Below are positions 41,381-48,921 of a stretch of DNA of 64,000 nucleotides, piece by piece; the stretch's first letter is position 1; each line of letters starts with the position of its first letter. This stretch comes from Luteimonas sp. FCS-9 (lineage in GTDB: Bacteria; Pseudomonadota; Gammaproteobacteria; Xanthomonadales; Xanthomonadaceae). The position numbers and the translations under genes are program-made. The notes under the pieces are model-generated. The model ran no database searches and was not told the origin of the DNA. It saw nothing but the letters and a program-made list of their open reading frames with translations. The DNA is taken from the NCBI RefSeq assembly GCF_001014645.1, contig NZ_LASZ01000004.1, forward strand, positions 124,001-188,000. Direction: 5' to 3'.

Positions 41381-41414
41381 CGAGGCCCGGCGGCGACGCC
41401 GGGCCTCGTCGTTT
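41381..41414 (+). terminator. terminator after the first M13 gene
   Basis: A perfect 12-base stem (CGAGGCCCGGCG / CGCCGGGCCTCG) with a GCGA tetraloop is followed by TCGTTT. It starts 30 bases after the stop codon. Confidence 0.7.
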
Positions 41415-41535
41415 CGGGGGCCGCGGAGGCCCCGGCGACCGCGCCCGCCGCGCTGCCGGACAGGCCCGCGGCCTGCACGTCCGGCCCTCGAACGGCTTGC
41501 TAGACTTGCGCGCATCACGCCGAACGGAAGCCGCA

Positions 41536-43560
41536 ATGCCGATCCATGCCACCCTCGCCCGCCCGGCCCTGCTCGCCGCGTCGATCGCCCTGCTCGTCGG
41601 CCTCAGCGCCGATGCCGATGCCCAGCGCCGCCGTGCGCCGGCGCCGAAGGGCCCGCCGCCGGTGACCGCCTGCAGCGACCTGTACGCGTTCGTCAACAAG
41701 GACTGGCTGGCCGCCAACGTGCTGGTCGCCGGCCAGGGCACGCGTTCGGCGCTCGGCGAACTGCAGACGCTGGCGCAGCAGCAGCAGTACGACCTGCTCA
41801 ATGCCGCGATGCAGGCGCCGCAGAACAACGTGCAGCAGCTGCTGGGCGACTTCTGGGCCAGCGGGCTGGACGAAGCCGCTGTCGAGGCCGACGGCGCCAA
41901 GCCGATCGCGCCGCTGATCGCGCGCATCGACGGTATCCGCCGGACCCGCGACATCGCGCCGTCGATCGCCGCGCTGCACTCGGTCGGCATCCCGGTGGTG
42001 TTCAACTTCGGCGCCGAGGTCGACGTCGCCGATCTCAGCCGCCACATCGCCTACTTCGTGCAGGGCGGCCTGGGACTGCCCGATCCGGCGTACTACAGCC
42101 GCGGCGATGCGCAGACCCAGGCGGTCGTCGCGCAGTACACGCAGTACGTGCGCAACATCCTGGCGCTGACCGGCACCGCCGAGGACCGGCTCGACGCCGA
42201 GACCGCGCTGGTGCTCGACCTGGAACGCCGCATCGCCGCCGCATCCAGGCCGCTGGCCGACATCCGCGATCCGCGCACGCAGTACGCGCTGGTCGATGTC
42301 GCGGGCCTGGGCAAGCAGTACCGCCGTCTGCAGCTCGAGGACTTCCTCGAAGCGCAGCACGTCACTGCCCAGCAGGTCTCGCTGGCCGACGCGGCGCTGT
42401 TCCAGCAGCTCGACACGCTGGTCAACACGCTCAAGCCCGAGCAGTGGAAGGCGTACCTGCGCTTCCACATCGGCAACGCGATGGCCCCGTACCTGTCCAA
42501 GCGCTTCCGCGACGCCGAGTTCGACTTCCACGGCCGCGTGCTGCGGGGCGAGGCCGCCCAGCCGGCACGCCAGCAGCAGGTGCTCGCCGCGATCAACCGC
42601 GCGGCCGGCCCGATGGTGTCGCGCGAGTACATCGGCCGGTACCTGCCCGACGCGACCCGCGCGCGCGCCGAGACGATCGCCGGCCAGGTGCGCGACGCGC
42701 TGGGCCGCGGCATCGACCGCAGCGTGTGGATGACCGAACCGACCAAGGCCGAGGCGCGCGCCAAGCTGGCGAAGCTGCGGATCGAGATCGGCGCCCCGGT
42801 GCAGGACATCGACTACACCGTGCAGCCGATGGGCCGCGGCAGCTTCGGCAGCAACATGCTGATCGCCTCGACCTGGCGCCACGGCCAGGAAATGCGCCGC
42901 ATCGGGCAGGCGAACGCCGGCCGCCGCTGGGACGTGCTGCCACAGGCACCGGCGCTGGCCTACGACCCGGCGCAGAACCGCCTGATCGTCTCGGCCGCGG
43001 TGCTGCAGGCACCGGTCCTGGACATGGCCGCCGACGGCGCCGCGCATTACGGCACCTTCGGCGCCCTGGTCGGCCACGAGCTCAGCCGCGCGGTCGACGT
43101 GAAGGGCAAGGCCATCGACGGCAATGACGCGCTGCGCACCTGGTGGACCCCGGCCGACGACGCCGCCTGGCTGCAGGCGACCGACCGGCTGGTCGCGCAG
43201 TACAACGCCTATCCCTATCCCGGCCTGACCGCCGGCCAGGTCGACGGTGCGCTGACCCGCGACGAGAACGCCGCCGACCTGGCCGGCGTCGAACTGGCCT
43301 GGGACGCGCTGCAGCAGGCCAGCCCCGAGCTCGGCAAGCCCGCGCGCGAGGCGTTCTTCCGCGGCTGGGCGCAGCTGTGGCGACAGCAGTCGGCGGTCGA
43401 CACCGCCACGCGCAACGCCGCGACCAGCCCGCAGGCGCCCGGCCAATGGCGCGCCAACGGCACGGTCGCCAACCTGCCGGCGTTCGCCGAGACCTTCCAG
43501 TGCAAGGCCGGCGACGCGCTCAACCGCAAGCCCGAGGACCAGGTGCGGATCTGGCGGTGA
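41536..43560 (+). CDS. M13-family peptidase paralogue with degenerate zinc site
   Basis: The 674-residue protein is a full-length relative of its upstream neighbour: TACSDLYAFVNKDWLAAN, the AYDPAQNRLIVSAAVLQAP stretch, and the terminal CKAGDALNRKPEDQVRIWR. The zinc motif reads HELSR (514-518) instead of HExxH, so the second histidine ligand is lost, and GYDD is AVDV. The third-ligand motif is partly kept (DENAADLAG, Glu about 577). A signal peptide (LLAASIALLVGLSADADA) exports it without a lipobox. It is probably a non-catalytic binding or regulatory partner. The frame is intact, so it is under selection and not a pseudogene. A candidate -10 TAGACT lies at 41502. Confidence 0.9.
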   Translation: MPIHATLARPALLAASIALLVGLSADADAQRRRAPAPKGPPPVTACSDLYAFVNKDWLAANVLVAGQGTRSALGELQTLAQQQQYDLLNAAMQAPQNNVQQLLGDFWASGLDEAAVEADGAKPIAPLIARIDGIRRTRDIAPSIAALHSVGIPVVFNFGAEVDVADLSRHIAYFVQGGLGLPDPAYYSRGDAQTQAVVAQYTQYVRNILALTGTAEDRLDAETALVLDLERRIAAASRPLADIRDPRTQYALVDVAGLGKQYRRLQLEDFLEAQHVTAQQVSLADAALFQQLDTLVNTLKPEQWKAYLRFHIGNAMAPYLSKRFRDAEFDFHGRVLRGEAAQPARQQQVLAAINRAAGPMVSREYIGRYLPDATRARAETIAGQVRDALGRGIDRSVWMTEPTKAEARAKLAKLRIEIGAPVQDIDYTVQPMGRGSFGSNMLIASTWRHGQEMRRIGQANAGRRWDVLPQAPALAYDPAQNRLIVSAAVLQAPVLDMAADGAAHYGTFGALVGHELSRAVDVKGKAIDGNDALRTWWTPADDAAWLQATDRLVAQYNAYPYPGLTAGQVDGALTRDENAADLAGVELAWDALQQASPELGKPAREAFFRGWAQLWRQQSAVDTATRNAATSPQAPGQWRANGTVANLPAFAETFQCKAGDALNRKPEDQVRIWR

Positions 43561-43577
43561 GTGGTCGGCGAAGCCGT

Positions 43578-43620
43578 CCACTCACGGGGATTGGGGAGTC
43601 GGGATTGGGGATTCGTGGAA
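43578..43620. repeat. GGGATTCGGG-type intergenic repeat, left arm
   Basis: CTCACGGGGATTGGGGAGTC continuing to GGGGATTCGTGGAAG is the left arm of a second dispersed repeat family; the matching right arm (CTTACGAATCTCCGATCCCG, to GACGCC) is at 43733-43766. Together they enclose a terminator and fill the gap between the second M13 gene and the rhomboid gene. Confidence 0.75.
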
Positions 43621-43660
43621 GCGGATCCCCGTGACCGGCGGCCGTACCGACCGGAAACGA

Positions 43661-43690
43661 CAAGGCCGCACATCGTGCGGCCTTTCTTCT
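43661..43690 (+). terminator. intrinsic terminator after the second M13 gene
   Basis: AAGGCCGCAC-ATC-GTGCGGCCTT is followed by TCTTCT. It lies about 100 bases after the M13 stop codon, inside the pair of intergenic repeat arms. Confidence 0.75.
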
Positions 43691-43732
43691 GCTCGACGGG
43701 GCGATGCGCTTTACGATGGCCGCCGGCCGCCT

Positions 43733-43766
43733 TACGAATCTCCGATCCCGATTCCCGACGCCCGTG
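43733..43766. repeat. GGGATTCGGG-type intergenic repeat, right arm
   Basis: Inverted partner of the arm at 43578-43620 (ACGAATCTCCGATCCCGATT). The rhomboid coding region ends 16 bases further on. Confidence 0.7.
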
Positions 43767-43781
43767 AACGCCCTCGCCCGC

Positions 43782-44429
43782 TCAGAGCCGCCGCACGTGG
43801 CGGCGGCCGCGGTTGAACGGCGGGCGGCCGCGCCAGTGCTGGATCAGCAGCCAGCCGAACAGCATGCCACCCAGGTGCGCGAAGTGCGCCACGCCCGAGC
43901 GCGTGCCGGTGATGCCGAGCACCAGCTCGACCAGGCCGTAGACGATGACCAGCGTGCGTGCGCGCATCGGGATCGGCGGGAACAGCAGCATGATCCGCTG
44001 GTTCGGGAACAGCATGCCGTAGGCCAGCAGCAGGCCGAACACGCCGCCCGATGCGCCGAGCGTGGGATACGGGAACGCGCCCTGCGCGAGCGACCAGGTC
44101 ACCACCGCGAGCTGGCACAGGCCCGCGCCGACGACGCACACCAGGTAGTAGGTGACGAAGCGCCGCGTGCCCCAGGTGTACTCGAGCTGGGCGCCGAACA
44201 TCACCAGCGCCAGCATGTTGAACACCAGGTGCGCCAGGTTGCGCGGGTCGTGCATGAAGCCGTAGGTCAGCAGCTGCCACGGCTGGAAGCCCAGCCCACC
44301 GGCATCGGCACCGCCCAGCGGCCAGAGCATGAACGGCGCGAGCAGCCCGCCGATCACCAGCTGCAGCAGGAACACCACGACATTGATGGCCAGAATCGCT
44401 TTGACGGCCTGCGGCAACCTCGGGAACAT
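43782..44429 (-). CDS. rhomboid-family intramembrane serine protease
   Basis: The 215-residue protein has six membrane helices and the rhomboid catalytic dyad: Ser in GASGGVFGLL (about 127) and His in HFAHLGGMLFG (about 184). The FMHDPRNLAHLVFNMLALVMFG segment, containing the helix-2 His and Asn residues, is also typical. It should cut membrane-anchored substrates within the bilayer. The C-terminus is basic (RGRRHVRRL). No substrate can be named. Confidence 0.93.
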   Translation of the reverse strand: MFPRLPQAVKAILAINVVVFLLQLVIGGLLAPFMLWPLGGADAGGLGFQPWQLLTYGFMHDPRNLAHLVFNMLALVMFGAQLEYTWGTRRFVTYYLVCVVGAGLCQLAVVTWSLAQGAFPYPTLGASGGVFGLLLAYGMLFPNQRIMLLFPPIPMRARTLVIVYGLVELVLGITGTRSGVAHFAHLGGMLFGWLLIQHWRGRPPFNRGRRHVRRL

Positions 44430-44487
44430 CCGGACTCCTCGTTATGCGCCGCCATGATACCGGCGCGCCGTGTCGGCCGCGTCGCCG

Positions 44488-44841
44488 TCAGCCATGCGCG
44501 CCGGGCCCCCACAGCGCCGCGTCGAGGCCGTCGTCGACCGGCATGCGTACGCGGCCGCGCACGACCGCCACGCCCTCGGCGCGCAGGCGCCCAGCCTGCG
44601 CCTCGAAGCCGGGCGAGCCCGCCGGGAACGCGATGCGCCCGTCGCTGCGGACGATGCGGTGCCACGGCAGCGCCGGGTCGCCGTGATCGCGCAGTACCCG
44701 CGCGACCATCCGCGCCCGGCCCGGGAGCCCGGCGCGGTGCGCGATGTGGCCGTAGCCGGCCACGCGGCCCGGCGGCACCGCGCGGATCGCGGCGAGGATG
44801 CGCTCGCGCGGTGCGACATCGGCTTCGCCGGCCGTCGGCAT
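44488..44841 (-). CDS. alkyltransferase-like protein (ATL), tryptophan for active-site cysteine
   Basis: The 117-residue protein is the DNA-binding domain of O6-methylguanine-DNA methyltransferase. It has RILAAIRAVPPGRVAGYGHIA and the helix-turn-helix GRARMVARVL. The active-site motif PCHR is replaced by PWHR (Trp-60), the hallmark of ATL proteins, which flip and flag O6-alkylguanines for nucleotide excision repair without removing the alkyl group. The tail VDDGLDAALWGPGAHG is family-typical. The start at 44841 gives the usual short N-terminus. Confidence 0.9.
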   Translation of the reverse strand: MPTAGEADVAPRERILAAIRAVPPGRVAGYGHIAHRAGLPGRARMVARVLRDHGDPALPWHRIVRSDGRIAFPAGSPGFEAQAGRLRAEGVAVVRGRVRMPVDDGLDAALWGPGAHG

Positions 44842-44879
44842 CGGCGGGGCCGTGCCCTTGCCGAGCGGCGGCCGGCCCG

Positions 44880-46007
44880 TCACACCCAACCGAAGTGATG
44901 GAAGACGCGGAACAGGCCGTAGGCGATGCCGCCCGACATCGGGATCGTCAGGATCCAGGCCCAGATCATCTTGTTGACCACCGACCACTTGATCGCGTTC
45001 AGCCGCTTGGCGGTGCCCACGCCCATGATCGCCGAGGAGATGTTGTGGGTCGTCGAGACCGGGATGCCCAGCGACGAGGCGCCCAGGATCACCGACGCGG
45101 CGCTGGTCTCGGCGGCGAAGCCGTGGATCGGGTGCAGCTTGACCAGTTTGTGACCCAGCGTCTTGATGATCCGCCAGCCGCCGGCGGCGGTACCGGCGGC
45201 CATGACCAGCGCGCAGGAGATCTTGATCCACAGGTCGATGTCGCCGTCGTTGAGCGCGGCCTCCGACGGATGCAGGAACGCCAGCCAGCCGGGCAGGTTG
45301 TCGAGCGTGCCCACGCTCTGGGCGCTGACCAGCGTCAGCGCCACGATGCCCATCGTCTTCTGCGCGTCGTTCATGCCATGCGCGAAGCCCATGCCGGCGG
45401 CCGAGACGATCTGGCTCTTGCCGAAGAACGCATTGACCCAGCGCGGACGCGCGATGCGCGCCAGCACGCCGCCGCTGCGCGCCATCATCGAGATCACGAA
45501 GAACAGCACGCCCATCATGAAGAAGCCGGCCGCGAAACCCAGCACCGGCGAGCTGACCATCGGCACGATCACCTTCCACAGCACGCCCGCGCTCTGCCAG
45601 AACGGCGTCGCCGGTTCCGACCACACGACCACGTCGAGGTTGTTGGAGGCCGCGGCCAGCGCGGCGCCGATCAGGCCGCCGATCAGCGCGTGCGACGACG
45701 ACGACGGCAGGCCCCACCACCAGGTGATCAGGTTCCAGATGATGCCGCCCAGCAGCGCGCACAGGATCAACTGCGAGCCGACGTCGATCACGCCCGCGTC
45801 GATCAGGCCCGAGGAGATCGTCTTGGCGACCGCGGTGCCCATCAGCGCGCCGATCAGGTTCATCGACGCCGCCAGCCCGACCGCCTGCATCGGCGAGAGC
45901 ACCTTGGTGGCGACGACGGTCGCGATCGAGTTGGCGGTGTCGTGGAAACCGTTGATGTATTCGAACACCAGCGCGGTCGCGACCACGATCAGCACGAGGG
46001 TCAGCAT
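44880..46007 (-). CDS. PiT-family inorganic phosphate transporter
   Basis: The 375-residue protein has the duplicated PiT signature: FEYINGFHDTANSIATVVAT in the first repeat and GFAHGMNDAQKTMGIVAL in the second. WWWGLPSSSSHALIGGLIGAA and SLGIPVSTTHNISSAIMGVG are the conserved SS/TTH loops. It imports metal-phosphate with protons at low affinity. The DUF47 partner gene lies 13 bases upstream, an operon pairing seen in many bacteria. Confidence 0.95.
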   Translation of the reverse strand: MLTLVLIVVATALVFEYINGFHDTANSIATVVATKVLSPMQAVGLAASMNLIGALMGTAVAKTISSGLIDAGVIDVGSQLILCALLGGIIWNLITWWWGLPSSSSHALIGGLIGAALAAASNNLDVVVWSEPATPFWQSAGVLWKVIVPMVSSPVLGFAAGFFMMGVLFFVISMMARSGGVLARIARPRWVNAFFGKSQIVSAAGMGFAHGMNDAQKTMGIVALTLVSAQSVGTLDNLPGWLAFLHPSEAALNDGDIDLWIKISCALVMAAGTAAGGWRIIKTLGHKLVKLHPIHGFAAETSAASVILGASSLGIPVSTTHNISSAIMGVGTAKRLNAIKWSVVNKMIWAWILTIPMSGGIAYGLFRVFHHFGWV

Positions 46008-46020
46008 GGTCGGCGGCCCG

Positions 46021-46647
46021 TCAGGAGTTCTTGAGCACGATCTCGTAGGCGACGACCCCGGCCTCGCGGCAGCGGTCGATGGCCTTCTCGAGGATCTCGA
46101 AGAACTCCTTGAGCAGGAACATCTGCAGCGGGTCGAGCTTGCCCGAATAGATGTCGCGATAGAGCTCGAGCATCAGGCGGTCGGCCTCGTTCTCCAGCGC
46201 ACGCAGCTCGTCGTTGAGCGCCTTCATCGGCTCGAGCTTCATGCTGCGCAGCGCCTTGACCATCTTCACCACGACCGCCGAGGCCTGCTCGAGCATCGCC
46301 GCACGCGGCGCGAAGTCGATGTGCTCCAGGTGCTGGGTGGCCAGCGAGTAGCGGTCGGCGAACTTCTCGATCTGCTTGGGGATCTTGTACAGCGCCGACC
46401 CGAGCGCCTCGATGTCCTCGCGCTCGATCGGGGTGATGAAGCTGTCCACCAGCGCCTGGCTGATCTTGTCGGACGCCTCGCGCTCGCGCATGCGCGCCAG
46501 CTTGAACGCGTCGAGCGCCGGCTGGCGGTCGGCTTCCCGGAGCATGGCGTGCAGCGCCACGGCGCTGTCGTGGGCGGCCACGGCCGCCTCCTCGAGCAGG
46601 GTGTAGAACTGGTTGCCTTGGCCGAAGATGGTTTGCAGGGAGAACAT
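46021..46647 (-). CDS. DUF47 family PhoU-like phosphate transport regulator
   Basis: The 208-residue all-helical protein (begins MFSLQTIFGQGNQFYTLLEE) belongs to the DUF47/PhoU_div group. Typical segments are SFITPIEREDIEAL and ENEADRLMLELYRDIYSG. Such proteins bind the neighbouring PiT transporter and regulate phosphate uptake. It is the first gene of the operon with the transporter 13 bases downstream. Confidence 0.94.
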   Translation of the reverse strand: MFSLQTIFGQGNQFYTLLEEAAVAAHDSAVALHAMLREADRQPALDAFKLARMREREASDKISQALVDSFITPIEREDIEALGSALYKIPKQIEKFADRYSLATQHLEHIDFAPRAAMLEQASAVVVKMVKALRSMKLEPMKALNDELRALENEADRLMLELYRDIYSGKLDPLQMFLLKEFFEILEKAIDRCREAGVVAYEIVLKNS

Positions 46648-46702
46648 GCCGACGCCTTTGTCCGCGCACCCGCGGGGCCGGGCGCTTGCGCAAGCGCGAA
46701 TT

Positions 46703-46720
46703 ATGACGGCTCCGTGACAC
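46703..46720 (-). promoter_or_regulatory. weak Pho-box-like repeat before the DUF47-PiT operon
   Basis: On the minus strand GTGTCAC-GGAG-CCGTCAT shows the 7-4-7 spacing with about 11 of 14 matches to the PhoB half-sites. It ends 56 bases before the DUF47 ATG. A CATAAT that could serve as a -10 box overlaps its distal half, so the geometry is unlike a standard PhoB promoter. Confidence 0.3.
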
Positions 46721-46765
46721 TTGCGACCACCCCGGGTGTGCCCGGGTCGTCACGCGGCCACCTGC

Positions 46766-46771
46766 TATAGT
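46766..46771 (+). promoter_or_regulatory. candidate -10 box for the leader ORF and CNNM gene
   Basis: TATAGT lies 34 bases before the ATG of the 32-codon leader. A transcript from it would start near 46778 and carry the whole leader. No clear -35 is seen. Confidence 0.45.
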
Positions 46772-46804
46772 CCGGCCCGCGCCCTCCTGCGCTGCCCGCC
46801 ACCC

Positions 46805-46903
46805 ATGGACGACGACCCTAGACCGCCCCCCGCCTCCCGACGCCCCCGCCTGCCGACGATCGCTGCCGGCCCCTGCCTGAACCGGGCGGACGTCGATGCT
46901 TGA
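46805..46903 (+). CDS. 32-aa Asp/Pro-rich leader peptide overlapping the CNNM gene, MgtL-like
   Basis: An ORF of 33 codons begins ATGGACGACGACCCT and encodes MDDDPRPPPASRRPRLP followed by TIAAGPCLNRADVDA. Its stop TGA (46901-46903) overlaps the first codons of the CNNM/CorB gene (ATG at 46896) in another frame. The N-terminus runs acidic residues and prolines, then arginines, like the E. coli leader MgtL ([17 protein letters not shown]), whose translation destabilises ribosomes at low Mg2+. Termination here would place ribosomes on the CNNM start. No strong Shine-Dalgarno sequence precedes it, so expression is unproven and chance composition in GC-rich DNA is possible. Confidence 0.4.
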   Translation: MDDDPRPPPASRRPRLPTIAAGPCLNRADVDA

Positions 46904-48203
46904 GCTGATCCTCATCGTCCTGGCGCTCATCGCCTGCAACGCGTTCTTCGCGCTGTCGGAGATGTCGGTCGTCACCTCGCGCAAGCCGCGCCTGAAGCAG
47001 ATGGCCGAGCGCCGCGGCGCCCGCACCGCGTTGGAACTGGCCCAGCACCCCGAGCGCTTCCTGTCGACCGTCCAGGTCGGGATCACGCTGATCGGCGTGC
47101 TGACCGGCATGCTCGGCGGCGACGCGCTGGGCAACGCCATCGGCGGCTGGCTGGCCGCCAAGCTGCCGGCGCTGGGCACGTACGCGGCCACCGTCGGCAC
47201 GGTGCTGGCGGTCGGCCTGATCACGTTCCTGACCATCGTGCTCGGCGAACTGCTGCCCAAGCGCCTGGCACTGCTGGCGCCCGAGCGCGTGGCCAGCGTG
47301 GTCGCACTGCCGATGCACTGGCTCTCGCGCATCGCGACCCCGGCCGTCTGGCTGCTCAGCGCCTCGGTGCGCGGCCTGCTCCGCCTGCTGCGGCTCAACG
47401 ACACCGAGGCCGCCCAGGTGACCGAGGAGGAGATCCGTCTGCTGGTGAGCGAAAGCCACGAACAGGGCGTGATCGACACCGACGAGCGCAACATGGTCAA
47501 CCGCGTGCTCACGCTGGGCGACCGCGACGCCGAGACGCTGATGACGCCGCGCACGCGCATCGCCTGGCTCGACGTGTCCGCTGGGTTCGAGGAGAACCTG
47601 GCGCGGATGCGCGACACGCCCTACTCGCGCTACCCGGTGCTGCGCGGCAACGATGCCGACGTGGTCGGCATCCTGGAGATCAAGTCGCTGATCGACCGGC
47701 TCGACGCCGGCGCCTTCGACCTGTTCAAGTACCTGCGCGAGCCGCTGTTCGTGTCCGAGTCGACGCCGGCGATGAAGCTGCTGGAGATCCTGCGCGAGAA
47801 CCAGCAGTCGCTGGCGCTGGTGGTCGACGAGTACGGCGACATCACCGGCATGGTGACCGTCAACGACGTGATGGAGGCCGTCATCGGCCGCACGCAGAGC
47901 AGCGGCGTGGATGCCTCGCCGCTGGTCGTGACGCGCGACGACGGCTCGCTGCTGGTCGACGGCAGCCTGTCGGTCGACGCGGTGCGCGAGTTGCTCGGCG
48001 GCGGGTCGCTGCCCGGCGAGGACGAGCACATCTTCCATACCGCTGCCGGCATGACGATCGCCCAGTTCGGCCGGATCCCCAACGTCGGCGAGCATTTCGA
48101 CGCCAACGGCTGGCGCGTGGAGATCGTCGATCTCGACGGGCCGCGGGTGGACAAGCTGCTGCTGCAGCGCCTGCCCGACGACGAGGCCGACGATGCGGCC
48201 TGA
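46896..48203 (+). CDS. CNNM/CorB-family magnesium transport protein (hemolysin-like, CBS domains)
   Basis: The 435-residue protein has a CNNM/DUF21 membrane domain (about 1-140, with FFALSEMSVVTSRKPRL and TFLTIVLGELLPKRLAL), an acidic linker (VTEEEIRLLVSESHEQGVID), two CBS domains (about 205-330, MTPRTRIAWLD and LALVVDEYGDITGMVT) and a CorC_HlyC domain at the end. Prokaryotic CNNM/CorB proteins are Na+-coupled Mg2+ exporters regulated by Mg-ATP at the CBS pair. The gene lies behind a possible MgtL-like leader and overlaps exoD by 11 bases. Confidence 0.9.
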   Translation: MLELILIVLALIACNAFFALSEMSVVTSRKPRLKQMAERRGARTALELAQHPERFLSTVQVGITLIGVLTGMLGGDALGNAIGGWLAAKLPALGTYAATVGTVLAVGLITFLTIVLGELLPKRLALLAPERVASVVALPMHWLSRIATPAVWLLSASVRGLLRLLRLNDTEAAQVTEEEIRLLVSESHEQGVIDTDERNMVNRVLTLGDRDAETLMTPRTRIAWLDVSAGFEENLARMRDTPYSRYPVLRGNDADVVGILEIKSLIDRLDAGAFDLFKYLREPLFVSESTPAMKLLEILRENQQSLALVVDEYGDITGMVTVNDVMEAVIGRTQSSGVDASPLVVTRDDGSLLVDGSLSVDAVRELLGGGSLPGEDEHIFHTAAGMTIAQFGRIPNVGEHFDANGWRVEIVDLDGPRVDKLLLQRLPDDEADDAA

Positions 48204-48831
48204 GGGGTCGCACGCCCCTTCGCGCGAGGAAGCCTCGACCCGGGAACTGCTCGCGGCGATGGCGGCCGGCGACCCGGCCGACCAGTTGCGCTTCCGCGAC
48301 CTGCTGGCCGGCCTGGACAAGCGCGTGTTCGGCATGATGCTGTTCGTCGCGACCTTGCCGGCCTTCATCCCGATCCCCGGCGTCGGTGGCGCGGTCGGTG
48401 GCCCGCTGGTGATCTTCGTCGGGCTGCAGCTGCTGATCGGGCTGCGCAAACCATGGCTGCCGCGGTTCATCGCCGAGCGCGGCCCGCACCGCAGCGCCGT
48501 ACAGCGCTTCGAGACCGTGCTCGAACCCTGGTTCCGGCGCCTGGAACGGGTCAGCCGCCCGCGTCTGCCGGCGGTCCTCGACCATCGCGCCGCCACGATG
48601 TTCACCGGCCTGCTGCTGGTGCTGCTGGGCATCCTGCTGGCGCTGCCGATTCCGTTCACCAACTACGTGTTCGCGGTGCTGCTGCTGGCCTACGCGCTGG
48701 CCCTGCTCGAGCGCGACGGCGCCCTGCTGCTGGTCGCCTGGGCCGCGGGCCTGCTGGCGATCGGCGTGTTCGGCGTGCTCAGCGGCGCGCTGGCGGCCGC
48801 GGCGACCGACTGGATCGCGCGGCTCACGTAG
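48193..48831 (+). CDS. ExoD-family exopolysaccharide synthesis protein
   Basis: The 212-residue membrane protein starts with a soluble stretch (STRELLAAMAAGDP) typical of ExoD and has about four helices: FGMMLFVATLPAFIPIPGVG, GPLVIFVGLQLLIGL, FTGLLLVLLGILLALPIP and a C-terminal LLLVAWAAGLLAIGVFG. ExoD was found through effects on rhizobial exopolysaccharide and alkaline tolerance; its activity is not settled. The ATG at 48193 overlaps the CNNM gene by 11 bases, so they form one operon. Confidence 0.88.
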   Translation: MRPEGSHAPSREEASTRELLAAMAAGDPADQLRFRDLLAGLDKRVFGMMLFVATLPAFIPIPGVGGAVGGPLVIFVGLQLLIGLRKPWLPRFIAERGPHRSAVQRFETVLEPWFRRLERVSRPRLPAVLDHRAATMFTGLLLVLLGILLALPIPFTNYVFAVLLLAYALALLERDGALLLVAWAAGLLAIGVFGVLSGALAAAATDWIARLT

Positions 48832-48921
48832 CCTCATCGGCGGCGCTGTCCCGCTGCAGACGGAAATTCCCACCGCACCGCCGGGCGGCCCGCGACGGTA
48901 GCCGGCCCCGCGCGGGAGCAG

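Noticed and set aside
41536..43560. second M13 gene as a pseudogene
   Set aside because: The frame is uninterrupted, has a signal peptide and keeps all other conserved regions; only the zinc motif is altered.
46648..46804. Mg2+- or Mn2+-sensing riboswitch (M-box or yybP-ykoY) before the CNNM gene
   Set aside because: The stretch between the divergent operons is too short and lacks the conserved stems and GC-rich three-way junctions of those classes.
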